Shown here in pieces: positions 19,146 through 27,898 of a stretch of 64,000 nt of DNA. Positions within the stretch are counted from its first letter, which is position 1; each line of letters starts with the position of its first letter. The position numbers were made by a program, and so were the translations under genes. The notes beneath the pieces are model-generated. The model was not told where the DNA came from, did no database searches, and saw only the letters and a list, made by a program, of their open reading frames with translations. Origin of the DNA: Myxococcota bacterium (GTDB lineage Bacteria; Myxococcota_A; Polyangia; Palsa-1104; JAEUJZ01); NCBI GenBank assembly GCA_025057315.1, contig JANWXW010000050.1:62001-126000 (forward strand). The letters are read 5' to 3'.

Positions 19146-20495
19146 ATGCAGACCCCGTTGAATTCCCTGGTGGCCACCGCCATCGTGGGCATCGATACCC
19201 TGTGGGGCGGTGACGTCATGAGTCCCTCCGGCACGGGGCGCCTCATTGCCGATAGCTGGTTCTCCGACGAGCCGCTTCCGCCCGCCTACCACCACCCTGC
19301 AGCCCAGGTGCTGCGGCGCTGCGGCGGCGTCAGCGACAAGCCCGAGGCAAAGCAGGCCTGCGCGGCTTACCTGGACGACATCGACGTCCGCGGAGCCATC
19401 GAGGGCATCGCAGCGCAAGCCCGGCGTCTGGGCGGCCCCCGCGGTGCTTACCTGGCAGGCCTGGCCGACTGCTTCGCGGTCATGTGGGATCTGGCCATGG
19501 AGCGCATGGGCCACGGCCCGCCCGTGCCCTACGAACGCTGCGTGCGCACGCTGCTGGGCACGGCCCCCCAGCCGGTGGACGGAAGCGAGCGCCGCCACCA
19601 GGTGGCTGAGCTGTTGCGCCGCAGCGGATACCTAAGTGGGGGCGAGAGCGAGAGGGATCTGGTGGCCGCGGTAGATGCCTGGCGCCGCGAGCACGCTGTG
19701 TCAGCAGGGGACATCGCCACGCTGGGGGCACGGCTCATCAGCGAGCTGGACGCGCTGACCGAGCAGAACGTCGTGCCCTACCTGCCGGCCGAGCTGCATG
19801 GCGTGCCGCGCGCCAACGTGCGCTTTGTGCCCATCGACGATGCCTGGTTTTCCGGATCGATGAATTACCTGGGCCGGACACGCACGCCGCAGGGGTTGCC
19901 GGCGTATGAGGCGACCTATGAGATCAACGCCGGGCTGTTCATCTCCAAACCAGAGTTCTGGCAGCTTATCAGCCACGAGGTGGTGCCCGGGCACGTGACG
20001 ACCTTTGCCTACCTGCAGGACCTGTATCGCCGGGGCCAGGTCGGCTTCGAGGCCACCGTGCTGACGATGAACACCCGGGCGGCTGTGCTGTTCGAGGGCA
20101 TTGCCAACAACGCGATCCTGATGGCGTATGGCGTCACCGAGGTCGCTGACCTGCCGGGGACGGACCTGCAGATCGGCGTGCTCCTGGCGCTGCTGCAGGA
20201 CGATGCCAAGGCGCAGGCTTCCTACCTGACCTGGCAGAAGGGCTGGCCGCAGCAGGAGGTCGCGGCCCGCATTCGCGCCGACTTTCTGCTGAGCCAGGAG
20301 CGGGCGGACAAGCTCTCGGGCGCCTGGGGCCGCCATCCCCTGCTGGGTCGGATGTACCTACCAGCCTACCGCGCCGGCACGGAGCTGGTGTATCGCCTCC
20401 GCCGCAGCCATCCGCCCGCGGCCGTGCTGCCGACTCTGTTTGGCTGCCGCGGGCTGGTGGACGCCTGGACGGTGGAGTCCGTGCTGCGTGGCTGA
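19146..20495 (+). CDS. DUF885-like zinc metallopeptidase
   Basis: A 449-residue protein without a clear signal peptide. The key motif is LISHEVVPGHVTTFAYLQ, matching the HExxPGH zinc-binding helix of DUF885-type peptidases. FEGIANNAILMAYGV follows at about the expected distance for the region that normally carries the third ligand. The upstream strand EATYEINAGLFISKPEFW also fits. Most DUF885 proteins are longer (550-600 residues), so this is a short or divergent member. The start at 19146 lacks a ribosome-binding site; the in-frame ATG at 19218 is preceded by GGGGCGGTG and may be the real one. Role probably peptide hydrolysis. Confidence 0.65.
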   Translation: MQTPLNSLVATAIVGIDTLWGGDVMSPSGTGRLIADSWFSDEPLPPAYHHPAAQVLRRCGGVSDKPEAKQACAAYLDDIDVRGAIEGIAAQARRLGGPRGAYLAGLADCFAVMWDLAMERMGHGPPVPYERCVRTLLGTAPQPVDGSERRHQVAELLRRSGYLSGGESERDLVAAVDAWRREHAVSAGDIATLGARLISELDALTEQNVVPYLPAELHGVPRANVRFVPIDDAWFSGSMNYLGRTRTPQGLPAYEATYEINAGLFISKPEFWQLISHEVVPGHVTTFAYLQDLYRRGQVGFEATVLTMNTRAAVLFEGIANNAILMAYGVTEVADLPGTDLQIGVLLALLQDDAKAQASYLTWQKGWPQQEVAARIRADFLLSQERADKLSGAWGRHPLLGRMYLPAYRAGTELVYRLRRSHPPAAVLPTLFGCRGLVDAWTVESVLRG

Positions 20496-20551
20496 GCGGA
20501 TCCGGCAGGACCCGACCCGAGGTCTCCCTCTAGGCACCTGGCCCGAGGCGG

Positions 20552-21019
20552 TCACGGTGGGGTTGCCTTCTGCGCGCGGGCCTGAAGGTGCGCGCGCACG
20601 TCCTTGATGTGCCGGCCCACGTCCAGCTCGTGGTGGAAAACAGCCTCGATCCGGCCGTCCTCGTCGATGACGTAGGTGACGCGCCGGGCCAGCGAAAAGA
20701 GGGGCCAGAGCACATCGTAGCTCTTTGCGATCGCGTGGTCGCTGTCGCCCACCAGCGGAAAGGTCACCCCCTGGGCCGCTGCAAAGGCGCATTGTCGCTC
20801 GTGGCTGTCTCCGGACACGCCGATCACTTCTGCGCCCAGGGAGCGGAGGTCCTCGTAGGCATCACGGAAGCGGCGCGTCTCCAGGGTGCAGCCCGGGGTG
20901 AACGCCTTGGGGAAGAAGTAGAGAACCACCTTGCGGCCACGCAGCTCGGACAGGCGAAGGGTGCGGCCCTCTGTCGTCGTGGCGCTAAAGTCCGGAGCGG
21001 GGTCGCCTACCTTGAGCAT
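20552..21019 (-). CDS. bcp: Peroxiredoxin, Bcp/PrxQ type
   Basis: A 155-residue thiol peroxidase. It starts MLKVGDPAPDFSATTTEGRT, with the peroxidatic site FFPKAFTPGCTLE (Thr41, Cys44) and the conserved ARRVTYVIDEDGRI strand. Bcp enzymes reduce H2O2 and organic peroxides using thioredoxin. In many PrxQ proteins the resolving Cys lies five residues after the peroxidatic one; here that position is Arg49. Another Cys is present near residue 79 (SHERQCAFAAAQG). It is divergent from the kinase-FGE gene, about 140 bp away. The start at 21019 matches the family N-terminus. Confidence 0.9.
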   Translation of the reverse strand: MLKVGDPAPDFSATTTEGRTLRLSELRGRKVVLYFFPKAFTPGCTLETRRFRDAYEDLRSLGAEVIGVSGDSHERQCAFAAAQGVTFPLVGDSDHAIAKSYDVLWPLFSLARRVTYVIDEDGRIEAVFHHELDVGRHIKDVRAHLQARAQKATPP

Positions 21020-21160
21020 GGGCCCGTTGTAGCAGATCGCGGCTGTCTTGGGGGAGGCCCGGCGCAGGTCCCTGGCGGTTAGGCTTATGCCAGCTGGGAA
21101 GCAGAGGATAGAAAAAGGTGCGCACAAGAAGGAAAATAGGTTCGGACCGGAGTCCGGGTG

Positions 21161-23227
21161 ATGATCGAAGTGGGCCAAGTAGTAGATAGCTACCGCGTCA
21201 CGCGCAAAATCGGCGAGGGGGGCATGGGGGTCGTCTTCGAGGCAGTTCACGAGCAGATTGGTCGCCGGGCAGCCATCAAGGTGCTACACCCCCACCTGTC
21301 GCAGAATCCGCAGATTGCCATTCGTTTTCTCAACGAGGCCCGTGCGGCCAACGTCATCGAGCACCCGGGCAAGGTGGAGATCTTCGAGTACGGCCAGCTG
21401 CCGGATGGGACCGCCTACATCATCATGGAGTTCCTCAAGGGTCCCTCCCTGGCTACGCGTCTTCAGCAGCAAGGGCCGGCGGGCGTGGATGCGCTTCTGG
21501 TGGCACGCCAGGTGGCCTCGGTGCTGGCGGCGGCGCATGCCAAGGGCATCGTCCACCGCGACCTTAAGCCAGACAACGTCAAGCTTGTTGCTGACCCGGA
21601 AACTCCCGGAGGGGAACGCGCCAAGCTGCTCGATTTCGGCATCGCCAAGGTCGCCGAGGAGCTGCAAAAGCCAGATGGGGCGCAGGTCAAGACCCAGGCC
21701 GGCACCATCCTGGGCACGCCGACCTACATGTCGCCCGAGCAGTGCCGGGGGGCGCGGGACGTGACCGACCGGAGCGACGTCTACTCGCTGGGCGTGATGC
21801 TGTTTGAGATGCTGACCGGCGTGCCGCCCTTCCGCAGCGATGGGATCGGCGAGCTGCTGGCGATGCACATGTTCCAGCCGCCGCCCGATCTAATGCAGGT
21901 GCGGCCAGGGACCCCGCCGGCGCTGGCGGCGCTGGTAAACGCCATGCTGGCCAAGGATCCGGCCGACCGCCCCTCGATGAACCAAGTCATTGCCGAGCTG
22001 GAGCGGCTCGGCGCGGCCAAAACTGGCACCATCCAGGCCGTCGATGAGCCTCTGGAGGCTCCCACTGGGACGATGGTTCGGGAGGAGGACGGTGGAGCCC
22101 GGCCTGCCCTACCGCCTGGAGGGCGGCAGGGGGCCTCTCCGCTGGCTCCCCGCCGCGGGCCTCCCAGGGCGCTGCTGGTGGGAGCCCTGCTGGCAGCGCT
22201 GTCCGGCATGGGTGTGCTTGGGGCGATGGCCCTGCGCCTCCGGCGCGGTGCCGCGCTGCCCGAAGTGCTCCCTCCGCGGCCGCCCCCTTCCCATACCGAG
22301 GGACGCGACCGCCCCACCACCAGGGGACAGACGCAGGGCCCCGTGCCGCCTCCCGGCATGGTCTGGCTGCCCCCGGCGGTCCTGTCCATGGGCAGCACGC
22401 CCGCTGAGATCGAAGCGGCCTTCGCCTGGTGCCAGCAGCTCACCTCGGACTGCCGCCGCGACATCTATGAGCGCGAGGCGCCCGTGCACACCGTGCGGCT
22501 CTCTGGCTTCTTTCTCGACCAGCGGGAGGTAAGCAATGAGGAGTTCACCGCCTGGCTGAACCGCCAGCCGCGCCTCAAGGTGCAGAAGAAGCGCCTGGTC
22601 TTTGATGGCAAGGTGCTGCTCGCCGACCTCCACCCGGCCCGGGGTCGGATCGCGTACGTGGACGGACGCTTCGTCGTGACCCAGGGGGCGGAAAGGACCC
22701 CGGTGGTGCAGATCACCTGGGCTGCGGCCCATCGCTACTGTCAGGCGCAGGGCAAGGCTCTACCGACGGAGGCGCAATGGGAGTATGCGGCTCGTGGCAC
22801 CAGCCGCCGCCGCTTCCCCTGGGGCAATGGCGAGCCCACCTGCCAGGGGGTGGTCTTTGGCCGCATGCCCCAAGGGGCCTGCGCCAGCGCTGGAGACGGG
22901 ACAGCCCCGGCCGGCACCTCGCGCCAAGACATGTCTCCTGAAGGGATCTTCGACCTCGGCGGCAACGTGGCCGAGTGGGTCCAGGACCGTTTCGTCGCTC
23001 CCTATCCGGACTGCGCAGGCGAGTGCGTCGATCCCGTGGTGGAGGACAAGGGCGCTCCTGGCTTCCGCGTCATTCGCGGTGGGGACTGGGGCCGCCCGGC
23101 GGAGTCCTGCCGCGCAGCGGGGCGCAGCCGGGCACAGGAGGATCGGGTGCAGGTCAACGTCGGCTTCCGCTGCGCCGCTCCCGCCCCAGCTGGCGGGACA
23201 GACCGCCAAGACCAAGAGGAGAGGTGA
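21161..23227 (+). CDS. Ser/Thr kinase with external FGE-sulfatase-like domain
   Basis: A 688-residue transmembrane kinase. The Hanks domain (about 11-275) has GEGGMG, Lys40, HRDLKPDN (Asp134), LLDFGIAK (Asp158) and [11 protein letters not shown], so it should be active. A membrane segment (about 336-358, [20 protein letters not shown]) separates it from an FGE-sulfatase (SUMF1/C-lectin-like) domain at about 393-680: [59 protein letters not shown] and NVGFRCA. In catalytic FGE two cysteines follow 'GGSY'; here the first is Arg645 and only Cys650 remains, so the domain is probably a sensor rather than an enzyme. The ATG at 21161 follows an in-frame GTG. The stop overlaps the start of the CHAT gene (TGATG). 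Confidence 0.9.
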   Translation: MIEVGQVVDSYRVTRKIGEGGMGVVFEAVHEQIGRRAAIKVLHPHLSQNPQIAIRFLNEARAANVIEHPGKVEIFEYGQLPDGTAYIIMEFLKGPSLATRLQQQGPAGVDALLVARQVASVLAAAHAKGIVHRDLKPDNVKLVADPETPGGERAKLLDFGIAKVAEELQKPDGAQVKTQAGTILGTPTYMSPEQCRGARDVTDRSDVYSLGVMLFEMLTGVPPFRSDGIGELLAMHMFQPPPDLMQVRPGTPPALAALVNAMLAKDPADRPSMNQVIAELERLGAAKTGTIQAVDEPLEAPTGTMVREEDGGARPALPPGGRQGASPLAPRRGPPRALLVGALLAALSGMGVLGAMALRLRRGAALPEVLPPRPPPSHTEGRDRPTTRGQTQGPVPPPGMVWLPPAVLSMGSTPAEIEAAFAWCQQLTSDCRRDIYEREAPVHTVRLSGFFLDQREVSNEEFTAWLNRQPRLKVQKKRLVFDGKVLLADLHPARGRIAYVDGRFVVTQGAERTPVVQITWAAAHRYCQAQGKALPTEAQWEYAARGTSRRRFPWGNGEPTCQGVVFGRMPQGACASAGDGTAPAGTSRQDMSPEGIFDLGGNVAEWVQDRFVAPYPDCAGECVDPVVEDKGAPGFRVIRGGDWGRPAESCRAAGRSRAQEDRVQVNVGFRCAAPAPAGGTDRQDQEER

Positions 23228-26200
23228 TGGACCCAAAAACCAGGAGAACGGACCTGCGCCGGAGTGCATTCCGGGGTGCGGCTGCCTGCGTCTTGGTGGC
23301 CTTTCTGCTCTGCGGCGCCTGTGGCCTGGTGCCCGGCCTGTCGCCCCGTGCGCCGGTGCCGCTGCCTGCCCTTGCGCCCCCTGTGCCATCGCAGCTAAAA
23401 GCTGCGGCGACAGCAGCCCAGGGCCATATAACTCGGGCCGTGGGGGGGTTGGTAGCCGGCCTGCCCGTGCCCCTGCCTGCCGACCTGGTCCGCTCGCTGC
23501 CCGCGGGCCTGACCCCGGATGTCGACGCGCTCCTCCGGTCTGCCGGTCCGCTGCTGGCAACCGCGGTCACGGCGATCGCCCAGGCAATAGACAGGCGCCT
23601 GGCCGAGAAGCGCGCCGAGGAGGCCCGCATCGAGGAGGAGCGGCGTCTGCGCACGGCCGCAGCGCAGCTGTTTTATGCGGCCCAGTGCACCCAGAGCCAG
23701 CCCGGGGCCCAGGCCACCCCCAAGACCGCCTCTGGCAGTCCGGCCGAGCTGGAGGCGCAGGCCGAGCAGCACTTCGCCAGCGGGGAGCCCGCGCGCGCCG
23801 AGCCTCTGCTCAAACGGGCACTGGAGCTGCGCGAGAAGCAGCTCGGGCCTGATCATCCCGATGTGGCCCGCACGCTCAACCGCCTGGCGGTCGTGTACCT
23901 GGCGATGAGCAACCACGTGCCGGCGCTGGCGCTGGCCGTGCGCGCTCTGGACATCCGCGAGAAAATCCTGGCCGGTGGCCGCGGGTCCAAGCGGAAGGAG
24001 GCCGGCGACATCGGCCCGTCGCTGGATGTGGCCGAGTCGCTGAGCACGGTGGCCACGCTATACCGTGCCAGCGGTGCATATGAGGCGGCGTTGCCCCTGT
24101 ATCGCCGCGCGCTGCTGCTGCGCGAGAGCAACCTGGACCTAGAGCACCTGTGCGTGGCCCAGTCGCGCAGCAGCCTGGCAGAGCTATATCAGATTCTAGG
24201 CAACTACGAGCCGGCCCTGTCGCTGTTCAGGCAGGTGCTGGTGGTGCGCGAGCGCAAGCTGGGGGCTCATCACCGCGACGTCGCCCAGGCACGCAACAAC
24301 TTGGCCTCGCTGTACCGGTCGATAGGTCTGTACCCGCGCGCCGAGGAGCTATATCGCGCGGCGCTGGAGAGCCGGCTCCGCCTGGGCGAGGACCACCCTG
24401 ATGTGGCCGAGTCCCTACACGATCTGGGTAGTTTGTACCGCCTGACCGGCGACTACGCGGCTGCCGAGCACAACTATCAGCGCGCCCTCCAGCTCCGACG
24501 CAACAAGCTGGGCCCTGGTCTGGAGGTGGCGCAGTCGCTCAGTGCCCTGGGCGGCCTGTACCGCTTGACCGGCGACTACCGCCGCGCCGAGCCCCTGTAC
24601 CGCGAGGCGCTGGAGATCCGCCAGAAGAAACTCAGCGCTGACCATCCCGATGTGGCCGAGTCGCAGGCTGACCTGGCCGATCTGCACCTTGCGATGGGCG
24701 ACTTCGCCAGGGCCGAGCCGCTGTATCAGCGCGCGCTGGAAATCCGACGGAGCAAGCTCGGTCCCGACCACCCGGCCGTGGCGCGCTCGCTCGGTGCGCT
24801 GGCGGCGCTCTACAGGGCCCGGGGGGACCTGGGGAAGGCCGAGGACGCGCTGGTGCAGGCGCGGGACATCTACATCAAGCGGTTTGGCCCCGAGCACCCT
24901 GAGGTGGCGCAGACATTGCATCAGATGGGCATGCTGGCCCACGCCGCCGGCCGCTACCCGCGCGCCGAGGAGCTGTACCGGCAGGCGCTGTCCATTCGCT
25001 CCAAGAAGCTCGGCCCGGACCACCCAGAGGTGGCCGAGTCCCTCACCCATCAAGCCACATTGCTTGTCGCCACCGGCCGCGCGGCGCAGGCCCTGCCGCT
25101 CTTGAAGCGGTCCCTTGCCATCTCGGAGCAGATGCTTCGCAGCGTGGGTCTCGTATCGGGCGAGTCGCGCATCGACGCGCTGCTCAAGGTGCTGCGGGCG
25201 CAGGAGGAAATCATCTACTCGCTGCTGACCGAGCGCCAGGTCGCCACTCAGGCAGCGCCGCTGGCCATGACCGTGGCCCTGCTGCGCAAGGGGCGCTCGG
25301 TGGACGAGGCGGCGGGTACCTCGCGCGCCATCTACCGGGGGCTGGGCGCAGAGGACCGGCAGCGTTTTGAGCAGATCAAGGCGCTGCGGAGCCAGATCGC
25401 GCACGAGCGGCTGGCAGGCCTGGACCACGAGGCCACCGAGCGGGTCAGGCGGCTGAGCGAACAGGCGGACCAGATCGAGCAGGAGCTGTCGCGCACATCT
25501 GCGCCCCTGCGGGCACGGGGGCGCCTGCCTGGAGCCGACGAGATTGTGCAGAAGGTGGCAGGGGCGCTGCCGCACGACGGCGCGCTCGTCGAGATCGTTG
25601 CCTTCCGACCATATCACTTCCACGCCACCGGCACAGGACCTCGCTGGCAGGCGCTGCGCTACGTTGCCCTGGTGCTCCGGCCAGACGGTCAGGTGCGCGT
25701 CGCTGACCTTGGCCTGGGCGAGCCCATCCACCAGAGCGTCCAGGAGTTTTTGACCCACGTGACCAGCCCCATGCAGGTGGCCGGCAAACGCGAGCGCGAG
25801 GCGGCGCTCCGGGCGAGCGAGCCCAGGGTCCTCATGACAGGCCAGGCACTGTACCGGCGCGTGCTGGCACCCCTGCAGCCTATGCTGGCGGGTGTGCGCC
25901 AGCTCTTTCTGTCGCTGGATGGCCAGCTCCACCTGGTGCCCCTGGGCGCGCTGCATGACGGCACAGCCTACGCCCTGGACCGCTATCGGCTCATCTACTT
26001 GACCTCTGGACGGGATTTGCTGCGACGGGACGATGACCTGCAACCATCGACGAGCGTGACGCTGCTGGCCCGCCCTGCCTTTATGAAGCTGCCCCTGGGC
26101 TGGAAGGAGCCGGCGGGCGGCGCCCGCGGGCTGGACCTGGTGCCGAGCGACCCGGCTGGAGGGCCCCCCGATCCCGCGGTCCGCGAGGCGTCGATGGCGG

Positions 26201-26967
26201 GCGGCTTGCGGCTCAGATCGCTGCTGGACCCGCTCCAGGGCACCGAGCAGGAGGCGCGGGTCATCAAGAAGCTCCTGCCCGGTGCCACCCTTCTGCTCGG
26301 TGCTGCTGCCACCAAGGAGGCCCTACTGAAAGTGGAAGCTCCGGGCATCCTGCACGTGGCCACGCACGGGCTGTTCCGGCCCAGCTCCGGCCGGGGCGGA
26401 GCCGGCATGCGCGGGCTGGACCTGGTGGGCGAGGGCGTCACACAGGCGCTGCGGTCCGCCACACCAGAAGACCTGCTGCTCGGCTCGATGCTGCTGCTGG
26501 CCGGCGTGGGCACGCCGATCCAGCATGCCGACGGGCCCGGCGTGGTCCTCCATCCGGCCGGTCTGGCCACCGCGCTGGAGGTGGCAGGCATGAACCTGTG
26601 GGGGACCCAGCTCGTGGTGCTCTCGGCCTGCGAGACGGGCCGGGGGGACATCAGCAATCTGGGGCAGGGCGTCTACGGCCTGCGCCGCGCGGTGATGGTC
26701 GCTGGCGCCGAGACCCTGGTCACCAGCCTGTGGAAAGTAGACGACGAGGCCACCCGAGACCTGATGACCCGATACTATCGCAACCTGCTTGCCGGCCGTG
26801 GGCGGGTGGAGGCCATGGATGAGGCCGCGCAGTACGTACGCACGCGGCGCCCGCACGTGGCCTACTGGGCGCCCTTTATCGTCATCGGGCAAAGCAACCC
26901 ACTGCAGGGCCTTGGCAAGGGGGCTGGCAAGGCCACTCGCAAGGCCAAAGAGAGACGCCGGCGGTAG
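23227..26967 (+). CDS. TPR-CHAT caspase-like protease, exported
   Basis: A 1246-residue protein. The N-terminus is basic and then hydrophobic (FRGAAACVLVAFLLCGAC), a signal that may be lipidated at Cys32, although the -3 residue is not the usual Leu. About ten 42-residue kinesin-light-chain-type TPR units follow (about 175-640), with the recurring linker LGPDHPDVA. The C-terminal CHAT domain (about 860-1230) keeps the caspase-like dyad: His1047 in ILHVATHGLF and Cys1135 in VVLSACETGRGD, then AGAETLVTSLWKVDDEATRD. CHAT proteins are cysteine peptidases of clan CD. The ATG shares a base with the stop of the kinase-FGE gene, implying translational coupling. Substrate unknown. Confidence 0.88.
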   Translation: MDPKTRRTDLRRSAFRGAAACVLVAFLLCGACGLVPGLSPRAPVPLPALAPPVPSQLKAAATAAQGHITRAVGGLVAGLPVPLPADLVRSLPAGLTPDVDALLRSAGPLLATAVTAIAQAIDRRLAEKRAEEARIEEERRLRTAAAQLFYAAQCTQSQPGAQATPKTASGSPAELEAQAEQHFASGEPARAEPLLKRALELREKQLGPDHPDVARTLNRLAVVYLAMSNHVPALALAVRALDIREKILAGGRGSKRKEAGDIGPSLDVAESLSTVATLYRASGAYEAALPLYRRALLLRESNLDLEHLCVAQSRSSLAELYQILGNYEPALSLFRQVLVVRERKLGAHHRDVAQARNNLASLYRSIGLYPRAEELYRAALESRLRLGEDHPDVAESLHDLGSLYRLTGDYAAAEHNYQRALQLRRNKLGPGLEVAQSLSALGGLYRLTGDYRRAEPLYREALEIRQKKLSADHPDVAESQADLADLHLAMGDFARAEPLYQRALEIRRSKLGPDHPAVARSLGALAALYRARGDLGKAEDALVQARDIYIKRFGPEHPEVAQTLHQMGMLAHAAGRYPRAEELYRQALSIRSKKLGPDHPEVAESLTHQATLLVATGRAAQALPLLKRSLAISEQMLRSVGLVSGESRIDALLKVLRAQEEIIYSLLTERQVATQAAPLAMTVALLRKGRSVDEAAGTSRAIYRGLGAEDRQRFEQIKALRSQIAHERLAGLDHEATERVRRLSEQADQIEQELSRTSAPLRARGRLPGADEIVQKVAGALPHDGALVEIVAFRPYHFHATGTGPRWQALRYVALVLRPDGQVRVADLGLGEPIHQSVQEFLTHVTSPMQVAGKREREAALRASEPRVLMTGQALYRRVLAPLQPMLAGVRQLFLSLDGQLHLVPLGALHDGTAYALDRYRLIYLTSGRDLLRRDDDLQPSTSVTLLARPAFMKLPLGWKEPAGGARGLDLVPSDPAGGPPDPAVREASMAGGLRLRSLLDPLQGTEQEARVIKKLLPGATLLLGAAATKEALLKVEAPGILHVATHGLFRPSSGRGGAGMRGLDLVGEGVTQALRSATPEDLLLGSMLLLAGVGTPIQHADGPGVVLHPAGLATALEVAGMNLWGTQLVVLSACETGRGDISNLGQGVYGLRRAVMVAGAETLVTSLWKVDDEATRDLMTRYYRNLLAGRGRVEAMDEAAQYVRTRRPHVAYWAPFIVIGQSNPLQGLGKGAGKATRKAKERRRR

Positions 26968-27004
26968 CAAACCGGCTGCCGCAGGACACACAAAGGAGCG
27001 AGCC

Positions 27005-27778
27005 ATGGTTCAACGATGTGGCATTCTGTTTGTAGCCCTGCTGCTGCTCGGCTGCGGCGGGAGGCAAAAGACCGGGACCGAGGTGCCTGAAGCCCCGGGT
27101 GGGCCAGAGCCGAGGCAAGCAGCCCAAGGGGGGGCAGGGCAGGAGGGGACAGCCCAGAGGGCATCGGAGCCGGGGGATGCAACCCAGGGAGGCCCAGGGC
27201 AGACCCCCGCGCGCGCCGAGCCGATCCACGTCTCACTCCAGGTCGAGGCGCTCACGAAGAAGGGTCAGCACTTCATCCAGTCGGGCGAGACCCTACGGTC
27301 AGGCGACCGCATGGCACTGCGCGTAGAAGTGGATCGACCGGCCTATGTCTATATCGGCCAGGCTGACTCTGCGGGTGAGCCCACGCTGCTGTTTCCGCGT
27401 TCCGGAGACGAGCGGCTCCAACCCGGCGCGCCCGTGCGCATCCCGCCGCCGGGGCAGTGGTTTCGCCTGGACAAGCAGACGGGTGAGGAGAACCTGTTCG
27501 TGTATGCCTCTGCGCAGCCGATCGCGCCGGAAGCGCTGAGGGCACGCATGCAGACCGATGCCGAGTCCGCGCGGGCCTTTTCCCGCACGGCGGCGCAGGA
27601 CAAGGGGCAGGGGCGGGGCAGAAAGGCTGGCAAGGGCCGCTCCTCGTCCTCCGACGCCCCTGGGGGGCTCACCGTCGGCACGCGCGGCCTGGAGCTGGAC
27701 AGTGGCGCAGGACCGCAGGTCCTGGTCGACGACAAGGGCGTGTCCACCCTGCGCTTCACCGTCCGCCACACCCCATGA
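27005..27778 (+). CDS. DUF4384 lipoprotein
   Basis: A 257-residue lipoprotein. The signal MVQRCGILFVALLLLGCGG has a good lipobox (LLGC). A low-complexity Gly/Gln/Glu linker runs to about residue 75. A DUF4384 domain follows (about 76-190), with SGDRMALRVEVDRPAYVYIG and EPTLLFPRSGDERL. In other bacteria DUF4384 is often found in caspase-like (C14/CHAT) proteins; here it is a separate gene 37 bp downstream of the CHAT gene with a strong ribosome-binding site (AAGGAG at 26993-26998). It is likely the third member of the kinase-FGE/CHAT operon and acts on the same side of the membrane as the CHAT protein. Confidence 0.85.
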   Translation: MVQRCGILFVALLLLGCGGRQKTGTEVPEAPGGPEPRQAAQGGAGQEGTAQRASEPGDATQGGPGQTPARAEPIHVSLQVEALTKKGQHFIQSGETLRSGDRMALRVEVDRPAYVYIGQADSAGEPTLLFPRSGDERLQPGAPVRIPPPGQWFRLDKQTGEENLFVYASAQPIAPEALRARMQTDAESARAFSRTAAQDKGQGRGRKAGKGRSSSSDAPGGLTVGTRGLELDSGAGPQVLVDDKGVSTLRFTVRHTP

Positions 27779-27790
27779 GGGGGGCTAGAA

Positions 27791-27898
27791 GGTCCGGCTG
27801 GGGTGAGCATCCAGACCCCATGCGGAACGGGTCCCAACTCGGCAGCCCCGCCTCACTCACGGGTCAGAGGGTCTTGCTGGAGTGAGCATCCAGACTCC
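27791..27898. repeat. Imperfect 29-bp direct repeat at pbpG 3' end
   Basis: Bases 27791-27819 and 27870-27898 match at 25 of 29 positions, with the shared core GTGAGCATCCAGAC. The second copy lies in the last codons of the S11 peptidase gene on the minus strand. The first lies beyond its stop, between the two convergent genes. It looks like a partial duplication of the 3' end of that gene. Confidence 0.6.

Noticed and set aside
22975..23226. N-terminal extension of the CHAT gene into the kinase-FGE gene
   Set aside because: This part is a shadow of the FGE domain; the real start at 23227 begins an export signal and overlaps the upstream stop by one base.
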